Source: Ophiodon elongatus (taxonomy: Eukaryota > Chordata > Actinopteri > Perciformes > Hexagrammidae). Taken from it: DNA of 64,000 bases. Shown here piece after piece: positions 11,888-23,200 of the stretch. The translations under genes and the position numbers were made by a program. The notes under the pieces were generated by a model, which saw only the letters and a list, made by a program, of their open reading frames with translations, did no database searches and had not been told where the DNA came from. Numbering within the stretch: position 1 is the stretch's first letter; each line of letters begins with the position of its first letter. Location: the NCBI GenBank assembly GCA_016806645.1, contig JACSYO010000471.1, forward strand, positions 2,103,501 through 2,167,500. Reading direction: 5' to 3'.

Positions 11888-14879
11888 AGAGAAACCTTTG
11901 ATTCAGTGAGCTGGCCTTTCTTATATAAAGTCCTTGAAATATTTGGCATGCACAACAATTTTATGAAAGGCATTCGTACACTATATGTTAAACCATTGGC
12001 CTGGATAAAAATAAATAGGTATCTCTCAGAAACCATAACACTAGAGCGCGGAACAAGGAAGGGATGTCCAATTTCTCCACTGCTTTTTGCCCTTTATATA
12101 GAGCCTCTTGCGCAATGGATAAGACAGACAGAAGGCATCAAAGGCATTTGTATAAACGGATCAGACCACAAGATGACCCTGTATGCCGATGATATCTTGA
12201 TTTATTTAAGTACCCCCTCTAACTCCTTTTCTGAATTAATGAACCTACTAAAAACATTTGGTAGATATGCAGGATATAAACTAAATCTTCAAAAAACACA
12301 AATCTTGACTTTTAATTGTACACCTCCAAAAAACATTAGAGAGTAATTTCACCTTAACTGGGACCAGAACTCTGAAATACCGAGGAATACACCTACCAAA
12401 GATAAATTAAACTTTTTTAATCAATGATGTTATTGTTAGGCACAAACTGGATTTTCTGTTTTTAACTGAAACTTGGTTAGACCAAGATAACAGTGCAGCT
12501 GTTCTTATTGAATCAACACCTGACAACTTCAGTTTCACGAGTGAAACAAGAGTGCATAAGAAAAGAAGTGGAGTTGCTATTTTATTTAATGATTCAGCAG
12601 ATGTCTTTTGGTCATTTTACTTCCTTTGAATATGTGGCTATGAATTCCACTCAAGCTTTATTCCTAAACATTTACAGACCACCTAAATACTGTGCAACCT
12701 TCTTTAATGAGTTTACTGAACTGCTGTCCATAATCTGTATTGATTTTGATTGTGTTGTCATTGTTGGTGATTTCAATATCCATGTTGATAATCCCCAGGA
12801 CAGAGGGTCTATAGAACTATGTGGTGTCCTTGATAACTATGATCTGACTCAGCATGTAACAGGACCCACCCACAACAAGGGGCACACTCTGGACCTAATC
12901 ATCACCAAAGGTCTAAACATTTCCAAGGTTGCTGTGACTGATGTTGCACTCTCTGATCATGTCTGTGTTTTCTTTGAGAGTACAATCTCCCTGCACACAA
13001 ATGTCAAAACCGAGGTGTGACGAAGCGTTACATGGAGAAGCAGCGTTCAGTTTTTCTGCTCCACAGATCTGGAACAAGGTCCCTGAAAGGTGCAGGTCTG
13101 CTGAGACCCTGAACTCCTTTAAATCCAGATTGAAGACTCTTCTGTTTGCTGTTGCCTTTAATTGAACCAGATTCAAGGATCTTAATCAATTTCTGCATCT
13201 CACTACTGTATTTTATTTCTTAAACTGCACTGCAACTTTTATTCTATTTTTTTTTAGCTTTTTAATGTTTTACTAACTGTTTTTAATGTTGTTTTTAATG
13301 TTTAAATGAATGTTCTTAATTGTTTTTAAATCTTCTTTTCTTTTGCATTATGTTTTAATGCTTAATGGTTTTATGTGAAGCACTTTGAATTGCCTTGTTG
13401 TTGAAATGTGCTATACAAATAAACTTGCCTTGCCTTGCCTTGCCTTACCAAAAAATATCCCAACATTGGCAGAGATAAATTACACCCCCCTCTTAACAAA
13501 AATTAAAGATGACATACATCGATGGAACTCTTATTTCTTTCCTCGGACTAAGCCATAGAATTGAGTCTGTAAAAATGAATATTCTCCTACGATGCCTGTT
13601 CTTATTTCAAGCACTTCCTGTAGAAATTCCCCCAAAACAATTCTCTGAATTGGATAAAATTATTTCAAGATTTATTTGGCAAGGGAAAAAAACAAGAATT
13701 CAATTTAAAACTCTACAACTCCCAAAAGAGGAAGGAGGAATGACCCTACCCAATTTTAAGGATTACTTCTATGCTGTCCACATTAAACCCTTAATCAACA
13801 TGTGTACCCCAACTTATTGTGCCAGGTGGAAAGACATTGAACTCCATTATGAATGATCCCCCAATTCATGCAGTATTGGCCCATAAAAACTTGGGAAAAC
13901 TTACAAAACCCATTTATTAAATTCCATCTAAAAATCTGGAACAGGATAAGAGGAGAATATAAACTACAAGTACTTCAATGGTGTGCCTAGATCCGGGATT
14001 CAAACCAAATGAAATGGATCATAAATTTAAGTCCTGGATCCCAAAAGGTAAAACAACGTTCTATTCCCTGACAGAAAAGGGACAACTAAAGGACTTTCAA
14101 CACCTGAGGAAAGAATATACTCTTAACAAATCAGATTTTTAAAGATACCTCCAGATACGCAACCATTTTGAACATAACATTAGAAATACAACAGACCTTG
14201 ATGACCCAATACTGAGAATATTTCTCAGTGCCTACCAAAATGATTTATGTATTTTGGGAGTGTCCAGTGATAAAAACCTTTCTGGGCAGAGTTTCATAAA
14301 ACATTAAAAAGCATAATTAACACTGACCTGTCCCTGCAATTTTCTGCATTATTCTTAGGAAAATTCGATTTCCAAACAGGGCGTCCAGATGAATACCTGT
14401 TTGGCATTTTAATAACAGCCTGTAAAAAAGCGCTCACAAGGCGCTGGTTGCTTCCTGAGCCGCCCACGATACAGGAGTGGATAGATGTCGTAAACGACAT
14501 CTATGTTATGGAAAGGATCACTTTTTCCCTTCAGCTTCAGAGAAACGAGTTCATTCAACTCTGGGAACAAGTGGCTGAGATACATAAAACCCTTACGAAC
14601 AGATTTTGTGGAATAATGAATGAATGACCTTGTAACGTTGCTTTAGCTGAGCAAGCCTCATTGACCTCAATCCCATTCTCTCTCAAGTCCCCCTCTGTCT
14701 GATGTTTTATTTGTTTTTTGTTTCTTTGTTTTTTGTTTATGCGTACACTCTCCCAAATTGTACAAAGTTACCCAATTTTGAAAAACCGTGGACGCCATAT
14801 ATGTTGGTGTGAATGTATACTTTGTAACCTAAGCTACTGTACAAAAAAACAAAAAAAATTAATGTGAAAAAATAAATAA
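11888..14879 (+). mobile_element. L1-clade LINE, 5'-truncated, with nested L2
   Basis: A 15-bp target duplication, TAATACATCTTTTCC, lies at 11873-11887 and 14880-14894. The left part encodes a reverse transcriptase segment with the catalytic box YADDILIY (about 12181-12204) and KGCPISPLLF just before it. The right part (from 13453) continues the same protein with FIWQGKKTRIQ and EEGGMTLPNF, which are typical of the L1 C-terminal region. The reading frame is broken in several places, and the element ends in an A-rich tail. It starts inside the reverse transcriptase, so the endonuclease and ORF1 are missing. Confidence 0.88.
12401..13445 (+). mobile_element. L2-type LINE nested in the L1, reverse transcriptase deleted
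   Basis: The short target duplication TACCAAA lies at 12394-12400 and 13446-13452; removing the insert restores the L1 reading (HLP then KNIPTL). The first frame (12493-13020) holds an apurinic endonuclease core (VVIVGDFNIHVD, LDLIITKG, ALSDH). At about 13010 it jumps to the C-terminal tail of the same kind of ORF2 (HGEAAFSFSAPQIWNKVPE). The 3' end GTGCTATACAAATAAACTTGCC with TTGCC repeats is typical of teleost L2. The reverse transcriptase is absent, so the copy is non-autonomous. Confidence 0.82.
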
Positions 14880-14989
14880 TAATACATCTTTTCCGCATTT
14901 GGTTATTCCATTAGAAAAAAAGAAAGTTCCTGGAATTTCACAAGTTCTCTCTTACCTAATTTAAAAATGAACTGAAAAACCCCACATTA

Positions 14990-15119
14990 TACCACTTCAT
15001 TATGTAGAGGGAACTTGAGCAACAAAGAGGATGCACATAAAATGTAACATCATCATGAAGAGAGACATTCAGCGCACCAGATCACTGCAGAGACCGGCAG
15101 AAATCTTCAGATTTTAGGG
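14990..15119 (+). promoter_or_regulatory. probable gpr84 5' UTR exon and promoter-proximal region
   Basis: This stretch is the best conserved part of the duplicated flank, and a short match survives even in the oldest copy. It ends in a good donor (TTTTAGG|GTGAGAA, near 15115-15125), and an acceptor (CCTGTTAG) lies just before the gpr84 ATG, so a non-coding first exon is plausible. The transcription start was not located. Confidence 0.45.
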
Positions 15120-15552
15120 TGAGAAATACATGATTGTTTGGTTTTAAAATAGGGGCTTTTATTTGCATTACATTTAATATAAAAATAGATATTTATCTTA
15201 AATCCCTTGGAGGTTTTTTACTATATGTGTTAGCAATGTAAACATATTGGCTGTATAACATTACTAGTATGCTTTGAGTCATAATCTATATGTAGAATTC
15301 AGCCGATACATATAATGTCTAATAATGTCTACTGAGGATTTATTTGTGCTTGGCAAACAATGTATTTCAGTTGTAAAATACAAATGATCTTATACTTAAA
15401 ACGGCTCACAAAAACATAATGAAACTGTCAGAAGTCTTTGTTCAAAAGGTAGTGGTGAACTATAGAGTATCTTTAACTTCCCTTTTCACCTGTGGCACAA
15501 TTGATACCACAAAGAGGGGTGGGGAGGACTGGGTTTCCGGCAGCATATTATA

Positions 15553-15642
15553 TTGTTCTTGCCTGTATGTACAAATGCTGCTGCTGGAGCGAAAGAATTT
15601 CCCCTTTCGGGGTTAATAAAGTATCTATCTATCTATCTATCT
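15553..15642 (+). mobile_element. short L2-type LINE 3' tail
   Basis: The conserved 3' end GGGGTTAATAAAGTATCTATC with a TATC microsatellite is flanked by ATTATA at 15547-15552 and 15643-15648. The second flank copy has the empty site (GCAGCATTTTACAAAG near 10092). Only about 90 bp inserted, an extreme 5' truncation. The same tail occurs in reverse at 32539-32640. Confidence 0.7.
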
Positions 15643-15688
15643 ATTATAAATAAGCTAACCTTCATTCTGAATCCTGTTAGTTGACAAA

Positions 15689-16933
15689 ATGCTGATGAAC
15701 CACACAAACCAAACAGAGGATGACTTCTTCTCCTGCTACAGTCCTTCAGTCGTCGGCTACCGGTACTTTGCTGTGCTGTGGGGATGTGCTGTGACCATCA
15801 CTGGTACGGTGGGGAACCTGATGACCATTCTGGCCTTCGCCTTAGACCCACGTCTGAGGACTCGCTTTAATGTGCTCATCATCAACCTGGCTGTAGCTGA
15901 TCTCCTGTACTGCACCATATTGCAGCCCATATCAGTTGACTCCTATCTACACCTCAGATGGCGCAGTGGTCAGCTCTGGTGCAGAATCTTCGGCCTGCTC
16001 CTCTTCCTCTCCAACTCTGTCTCCATTATCAGCCTCTGTCTGGTGGCAGTAAGCCGATATCTCCTGGTCACAAAAAGGGCCGTGTTTGACCGTGTCTTCT
16101 CTAACCGTGGTCTTATTTTACTCCTGATCTCAGCGTGGGCACTGGGCCTGGCCAGCTTTGGCCCACTCTGGTCTGTTTATGTGTTCGTGCCACAGGTGTG
16201 CACATGCAGCTTCCATCGCACCAGGGGTCGTCCCTACAGCACCATCCTGCTCTTTTTCTACTTTTTTGTTGGTCTGGGCTGTGTTGGTGTGTTCTACCTC
16301 CTCATTTACAAACGTGTCCAGATTGCCGCACGAGCTCTGCTCCGCTACAGGGCAAGCCGCCGGTCCTCCAGAAAGAAACCATCTTCTTTAGCACAAGGGA
16401 CTGATGATAGTGGTGCAGAGAGTGGCATGGCAAAGACAAGTAGCTGTGAGATAAGCAGCCACGTGGATCTAGCCAAAAATACGGATGAGATAACTTGTGA
16501 AAAATCCTCAGAATCTATCCAGAGGTCTGCCATGGCCATAAGTTCATCAGCAATCAAGTCTCCCTCTGTTATCATCCAGGCATCACCTTTATCCACACCT
16601 GCTCCCCCCACTGCAGCACCCTCCTCCCACTCAGGACCTTCAGGAGATGATGATGAATTTAAGCGTGTAACACGCATGTGCTTCACAGTTTTTCTGTGTT
16701 TTGTGTTCTGTTTTGTCCCCTTCCTGTTGCTCAACATAGCCGACAAACATAACCGCGCCCCGCAGGTAGTGCACATGTTTTGTGCAAACCTCACCTGGCT
16801 GAACAGCTGTATCAACCCTATGCTCTATGCTGTCATGAACCGGCAGTTTCGACAGGCCTACCATGTGTTGCTCAACAGGGCTGTTGCACCATTTACCTGC
16901 CTCTGGACCTGGTGGTCCCCTCTGAGATCCTAA
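15689..16933 (+). CDS. gpr84: G-protein-coupled receptor 84 (medium-chain fatty acid receptor)
   Basis: A single-exon class A receptor of 414 residues. GPR84 is a Gi-coupled plasma-membrane receptor of macrophages and neutrophils activated by medium-chain and hydroxylated fatty acids. Seven hydrophobic segments are visible. Family landmarks are GTVGNLMT (TM1), LAVADLLYC (TM2), VSRYLLV in place of the usual DRY motif after TM3 (human GPR84 has GRY), CTCSFHRTRGRPYST in the second extracellular loop with the arginine implicated in ligand binding, a long Ser-rich third intracellular loop (about residues 225-325), and NPMLYA in TM7 followed by MNRQFRQAY. N-glycosylation sites stand near the N-terminus (NHTN, NQTE). 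The ATG follows an acceptor-like CCTGTTAG by 9 bases, which fits a 5' UTR exon upstream. Antisense and out-of-frame ORFs inside it are shadows. Confidence 0.95.
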   Translation: MLMNHTNQTEDDFFSCYSPSVVGYRYFAVLWGCAVTITGTVGNLMTILAFALDPRLRTRFNVLIINLAVADLLYCTILQPISVDSYLHLRWRSGQLWCRIFGLLLFLSNSVSIISLCLVAVSRYLLVTKRAVFDRVFSNRGLILLLISAWALGLASFGPLWSVYVFVPQVCTCSFHRTRGRPYSTILLFFYFFVGLGCVGVFYLLIYKRVQIAARALLRYRASRRSSRKKPSSLAQGTDDSGAESGMAKTSSCEISSHVDLAKNTDEITCEKSSESIQRSAMAISSSAIKSPSVIIQASPLSTPAPPTAAPSSHSGPSGDDDEFKRVTRMCFTVFLCFVFCFVPFLLLNIADKHNRAPQVVHMFCANLTWLNSCINPMLYAVMNRQFRQAYHVLLNRAVAPFTCLWTWWSPLRS

Positions 16934-18400
16934 ACTCCTGGAGCTTAAACTTGCTTGATGTAAACCCAGTATAATATTATTCTCTAGAAACAACACAGAC
17001 ATAGTGCAGCTTACATTCCACCACTGTCAACTTTTAGGTTGCTTTTCTTTGTTATATTTATGTTGTATTTAGAGATGCTCCAATACTGATATTGGATATC
17101 AGTCGGACACTGAGCCAATAGCTACATCAGGTATTGGTGGTAATGGGACAATCTGGTATTGGATACAATTATTTTAATAGATAACAATTCAGCAAATTGA
17201 TATCTATGTATTAATTTTGTAAGTCAAGCCTTATTTTGTCTTACACAGGCTCTATTGTTTCACAACCTCCATGTTTTACTATTTTTGTTCTTCTTTTTTT
17301 TACAGTAATGTACAATATTATATTATGTGTTTATGTCATGTATGGAATAAATTATATTTTGTAATACATAATCCCCACTGTTGCATTCAGAATGTTGAAT
17401 TAGCCAACCATCACCACTAGGTGTCTATTACGTAATTTGAGAAACCACCAATGTTACAAAATCACCACAGGATATTCTTTTGTTGCGCAACATGCCTTAT
17501 AATAGTAATTCAGGAACTTCTGACTGTGTATTGCTCCTTATATGCTGATAGTACAAGACTAAAGATATAAGCTGTTCAGGTGATCTGGCCTTTATTGCGA
17601 CATGGGTGGAGTGTGCATGTTTGAGTTGTGTCAAGGCATTCACTTATTGACGATACCGACAAAGGCAAATAGCATTCATACTCCTGTCCACACTCAACCC
17701 TCACAAGGTGTGATTTATCTTTCAAGAAGACTAACACAAGAGACCCTCAAGGTTGTAACACGTGTTTCACACATAGAAAACAGGGTTGTTGGTGGCTTGA
17801 AAAATAGAAACACAACACTTCTATTTTTGACCCTCTACCGAAGTTATTGTTGTCAAAGATACTAAGTTCTAGCACAGCAATGGCAAAACACAACACAGCA
17901 GCAAACCCTGTACTACGGCTACTTTTATCTGAGTGACCAGGCAGCCGAAGGGTTTAAGGCGCCAACCATGAGCCAACGTACTAAAGCATCAGCCATGTAT
18001 GAGCTGAGAGAGCTTTGATTGGTCATTTAATCAAAGTTTGTTTTAGCATGTTAGCATGCTAATTAGTCAATATTATTATATTTCGTCATGAACTTAACTG
18101 GTCGGTAAGTGTAAATTAAAATATTGACTTTTATTTGGCATTTTCAAGTCAAGGGTTCACAAAAGTAATTTATCCTAAAGTTATACCATATTCCATTTAG
18201 AAATGAATCCTAAATATATTGTGATATTTCACTAGGGACTAACATTTTGGACTGCCAGCACAGCTAGCATTAAGTTAAAAATAAAATGTAGCTGGCTAAC
18301 GTTACACACTTTCAGTCCTTCGAAGCCACGTGAACTGTAACTAGCTATATAACATTATTCCTGAAAATAAATTACTTGAGGTACTGCTCGCTTGCAACTA
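16934..18400. other. intergenic DNA after gpr84, with a possible degraded hAT scrap
   Basis: AT-rich sequence with AATAAATTATATT near 17347 as a possible gpr84 polyadenylation site. About 17071-17170 (GAGATGCTCCAATACTGATA and following) resembles the end of a dispersed teleost hAT-type repeat, but no second end was found. An 87-codon ORF at 17602-17865 has no recognisable content. Confidence 0.4.
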
Positions 18401-20058
18401 CAGTCCCTGACAAAAGTCTTGTCGCTTGGGTACAAGTTGACCTTAAGTGCCCCTCAAATATATTTGTAATCAATTTTTTTTTACAAGAAATGGCTAATTT
18501 CAATCCCAATAGCTTTTGAAATAATGTTTTGGTGCCAAACGAAACTGCTGAAAAGCATTCTAACGTTCACAGCTTGGTAAAGCCCACTGAGTCAGTTTTT
18601 GCAAAGACAAAAGTCTTGTCGCCTTCATATGATGCACCCAATCCTAGATTACAGCCTCACCTATGATCAATAATTGATCAATCAATTAGTGGGTGTGTAT
18701 AAAAAGAACCCCAGCACACCAGACCTTCACATCAACTGCAACTTGACCTCTGACAACATGCCTAAGAGTCACCCTGAGACCAAAGCGTTGATTATCAAGG
18801 GGATGAAGACCAGATCCACTGCTGAGGTGGCTGACACCTTCAATGTGTCTCAGCGTCAAGTACAAAGAATAAGAAAAAGATTTGAAGAGACTGGAGATGT
18901 TTTTGACAAGCCCAGGTCCGGCAGACCCCGCAAGACAACTGCTCGGGAGGACCGTTTGTTGGCTCGAAAATCCAAGGCCAGCCCCTTTTCCACTGCAGCA
19001 GAGCTCCACCAGGCCTGGTCACCTCAAGTCCCCGTGTCAACCAGGACAGTTTGTAGAATTCTGTCTCAAAATGGCCTCCATGGTCGAATCAGTGTCCAGA
19101 AACCAGCACTAAACAAAAGGCAAATTCAAGGCCCACAGCCTGCTAAAAGGATGGACGCTGGAAAAGTGGCAGAAGGTGGATTTCTCAGATGAATCTTCGG
19201 TTGAATTACATCACAGCCGCCGCAAATATTGCAAGAGACCTACTGGAGCCCGCATGGATCCGAGATTCACCCAGAAACCAGTTAAGTTTGGTGGCGGAAA
19301 AATCATGGTCTGGGGTTACATCCAGTATGGAGGTGTGCGAGAGATTTGCAGGGTGGAAGGCAATATCAATAGCCTAAAATATCAAGAAGTATTAGCTACC
19401 TCTTACATTCCCAACCATAAAAGGGGTCAAATTTTGCAGCAGGATGGTGCTCCATCGCATACTTCCATCTCTACATCAAAGTTCCTCAAGGCGAAGAAGA
19501 TCAAGGTGCTCCAGGACTGGCCAGCCCAGTCACCAGACATGAACATCACTGAGCAGGTCTGGGGTCGAAGGAAAGAGGAAGCATGGAAGACGAAACCAAA
19601 GAATCTTGATGAACTCTGGGAGGCATGTAAGACTGCTTTCTTTGCTGTTCCTGATGACTTCATCAATAAATTGTATGAATCATTGTTGAACCGCATGGAT
19701 GCAGTCCTTCAAGCTCATGGAAGTCATACAAGATATTAAATATAGACCTCACAGCACCACTACTTAATTCACTGATGTTATGCAACATATTTTTGTATTT
19801 GAAGTAAATTATTTGTTCAATTTTCACATTACTCTCTGTAGGCGACAAAACTTTTGTCTTGCCAAAATCTGACCTGTGTTCATTAAATGATCAATCTTTC
19901 TTCAGTGAAGCAAATTTATTTTAGTATATTAAACATAATTTGGGAGGGTTTTAGCTTTCATATGAGCAATTTCTAAAACCAATGGATTAATTAAAAGTCA
20001 GGTTATAAGCTGTTGTTTCTACAAAATGGATAAGTGACAAGACTTTTGTCAGGGACTG
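18401..20058 (+). mobile_element. full-length Tc1/mariner transposon, resembling the flatfish Passport type
   Basis: The element is bounded by TA on both sides (18399-18400, 20059-20060) and by matching inverted ends (CAGTCCCTGACAAAAGTCTT and its complement). Inner repeats of the same word lie about 200 bp in on each side (near 18606 and 19843), the IR/DR arrangement of Sleeping Beauty-like Tc1 elements. It carries a transposase gene with one frameshift. The end sequence resembles what I remember of Passport from plaice, but this could not be checked. Confidence 0.95.
18758..19739 (+). pseudogene. Tc1-type transposase with one frameshift
   Basis: The first frame (ATG at 18758 to 19192) encodes the paired-like DNA-binding domain (STAEVADTFNVSQRQVQRI) and the GRPRK hook between the two helix-turn-helix units. 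The reading passes to the frame of 19176-19739 at about 19120-19130. That part holds the DDE catalytic core: VDFSDES (first Asp), QQDGAPSHT (second Asp) and SPDMNITEQVWG (Glu). The second half runs open to its natural stop. The combined length matches a roughly 340-residue Tc1 transposase. A single small indel appears to be the only lesion, so this is a fairly young insertion. Confidence 0.88.
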
Positions 20059-21211
20059 TAGAGGTAACTTAAGAACATAACTGATTACAGATGCTTAACC
20101 AACCAGCCAACAACTGATAGTTTACCACATCAACGGCTGATAAACAACAGCCAGCTAACTGGCACATTAGTTAGCTAGCAAGAATTGACAACTTGACGTT
20201 ACACAGACAAATTGCAAGTTGTTTCTGGCCACCTGTCGATGGAAGGTAAGTACTCACTGACCTTTTAGACTTTGTTCTGCCTTCACAAACTCCTGAGAAA
20301 TGTATCTGGGTCTTTAGCTTGCTAGTTCTGCGTTTCGTCAGCTAACGCCACTAACCTAACGTTACTCAATGCTGGTTATCATGATGGTTTGCTGAGACTT
20401 GGTTTAAGAGTTATGAGAGAACCTAAAATCTCAGAGCCACATATTTTGGTTTTATTCAAACATTGAATGCCTTTTTAATATACAAGTTTGGTGTTACAGT
20501 TGAATTAACAAGATAATGTGAACATGATATAAAAACTATTTATCATAGTTGTTCATTAACAACATTTCAGTTTGTCAATAAAACAAAATCAATAATTTCC
20601 CTTTTATTGGTGAGTTTAATTTTGATTTGAATGAGCAGGTGAATATAAAAGCATATAACTTAATGGGAGGAAGTAACATGTGTCAGAACAATATATTAAA
20701 AGCTGCAGGTGGCAACAATAAAGTAACCACAAAGGGACTCACAACCAACATTGAAACAATAAATAATGTGCAGTCTGCGCAAAATACTCTACTTACATGT
20801 TCAGTTTTTATCATTTCTCATGATCATTTTATCATGTGTTATCTTTAAGTATCTTTAAGTAACAGCTGCATGATAGTTGAGGTGTATAATACAGGGGCCT
20901 GGGACACTAATGGAGTGGATATTAGTCCAGCTAATTCAATTATCTCTCTTTTGTGTCTTCAAATAGTTTAATTATTAATAATAATACAACATTGTAAAAG
21001 GGAATTTAAAGTTTGTGTTTTACTGATTTCAAAGTGCACAGCTAAATTCAAATGCGGATTTAAAAAAGAAACATCTTAATTAACAGAGGTGCTGTCAAGT
21101 ATTTCAGATTAAAATAGCAAACTATGTTCACAGTAGATTTGTAATGTAAGTAGCTAAAAGTAAAGCTGACGATGAATGATAGTGGTTTGGTTAAATATAG
21201 AAGACAGAGGC
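20059..21211. other. intergenic DNA and probable stat2 3' UTR
   Basis: AT-rich, with no supportable gene. stat2 runs leftward, so its 3' UTR lies immediately left of 21212. The true transcript end was not fixed. Confidence 0.4.
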
Positions 21212-23138
21212 TTATTGGAAAATGCTTCCACAGGATTGTGGGGGCAGGCAATTAAATCCTGGAAGACCGAAATCAGGCAGCCCCGGTACATCTTGCAAGA
21301 GGTCAGAATCAACAAATTCGCTGGGGTTATTGATAAACCTCAGTAACTCATCGTCTGTGGCTGCAAAGGAGTCAGACAGCATGGGGTCAGCGTGATACGT
21401 TTCCAGAGGTGACTGCAGAGAATGAGGACTCCCGTTTTGTTCTGAAAGCAGAGAAAGGGAGAAGAGAAAGATCATGTTTCTGTTATTTATTTATGGTACT
21501 GCTTTCAGAGAAATGTGACGTGCTTTGAAACTCACCAACAGAAAAAAAGAAAGTACAGACTGATGCTATAGGATTTGATTTTGCACAAGATTCTCGTGAA
21601 TTGCATGCAGGCGTGGTACTTTTCTTTCAGCTCATCAAATAATTCAAGTTCTCTAACAATATCCAATACACTCGGTTTGTTTAACTGTTTAAATAACTCA
21701 ATTAAAAGTACTTACTGCCTTTTGTAATTCATAAAAGAATAGTTCAGCATTTATACTTTAGAGTTAAATACGAAGATTAAATATAAGCCAACAAGAAACA
21801 GCCGGTAAACTTAGCTCGAAGACTGGCAACAGGGAATCAGCTGGACTGGCTCCGTCAAATATCGTAAGAAATCTGCCAACCAGCACCTCTAAAGTTTACT
21901 GATTAATACGTTAACCTTCTTGGTTCTGAGCAGTTGCCAGGCAACCAGAGGAGACACCAGGAAGTTACTGGTTGTGGCCAAGAAAAAGCCCAGCACATAA
22001 CAGCTTATTATTGTTTTAACACGTTGGATTTTGTATGGATTTAAGAAAATAAATATAATTTCTATAATTAGTGAGAGGGTAGGTGGATTTTACCATTTAA
22101 AAAAGTGTATCTCCCAAATTTCCCAAATTTTTGCTTTCAGCAAAATGCTACATAGATCTGCAGCTTGAAGACTGTCAGATTAAATGCTATTGCGGCCACA
22201 ATTACTCCTAGTGACAATATTTTTTTATCAATCAAATCAATTAATTATAGTTCAGCCATATTATTTTTGATTTCATGATTAATCATTACTGTTGGTATTG
22301 TTTAACCTATGGCCTATGTGCTGTTTTTATTTTACGTCTTTCCATTGATTTTAACACATACAAAGTGTTAGAGAATTCAAGCATCAGAAGGTAGAATCAA
22401 AAAGCTATAAACAATTAAATAAATGTGTTATGAACAGTTTTGCTCAAACCAATCATTGTTAGATATGTTCAGTAGAGCAGACTACTGTACATGTGCATGC
22501 AGTAGAAGCAGCCCACAGCCCCACGTCGTATAAGTTAGAAGCTCAGTTTCATAGCTGTCGCTTGACATCTAGACAGCATCTTCCCCAATGATTTCCCACA
22601 GCACAGGGTCAAAATAGAGAGGGCAAACCCTGAGCTCTGTGACAAAAGGAGAGTGATTTGTTTGGATGAGGTTTTCAGCTGGATGGGACAGCAAGGAGAG
22701 CCATGACTCACCAGCTGCCTCTCCACACAGGGCATTCATTGGCTCCAAGCCTTCACCCTGTGCCATGTCAGAGGACATTGGTGACCTAGCCTCCAGTGTG
22801 TTCCTACATGACCAATAACAAACAGTCATTACAACCAGTTGCTCATGACATTAAAAAAAGGGATGGGAACACTACTTCTCAGATGAAGCCAGTGTATTTT
22901 TAGTTTGTAGTTGTTGTTTCTGTATGAAAAGCACATTTAGAATATAAAGGACGATTAAGTATTATTCTAAAAAGCAAGATGCTGTGAACCAGCCTGGAGA
23001 AAAAGAATAATACACTTACTCCTTTGAAACAAACACCAGCTTGGTTTTGATGTACTTTATGTAAGGACTGTCACCTGAAAGAGAATGAGTTTAGAAATAG
23101 ATGTGTCACATTCATCCCCAACACTATCAATACACACA

Positions 23139-23200
<62 letters not shown>

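Larger units (their letters stand above)
10700..15671 (+). repeat. third gpr84 5' flank copy, attached to the gene and split by an L1
   Basis: This is the copy that leads into the intact gpr84 gene. Its blocks match the second copy in order but are spread out by an L1 element (11888-14879) and by sequence at 11060-11280 and 11330-11770 that has no counterpart there. A short LINE tail (15553-15642) is also extra. Pairs such as ATCTACTGAGGCAAAAGTCC (11299) against ATCTATTGAGGCGAAAGTCC (8355) show the relationship. Confidence 0.8.

Noticed and set aside
16345..17002. Minus-strand ORFs opposite gpr84
   Set aside because: Antisense shadows of the receptor coding sequence.
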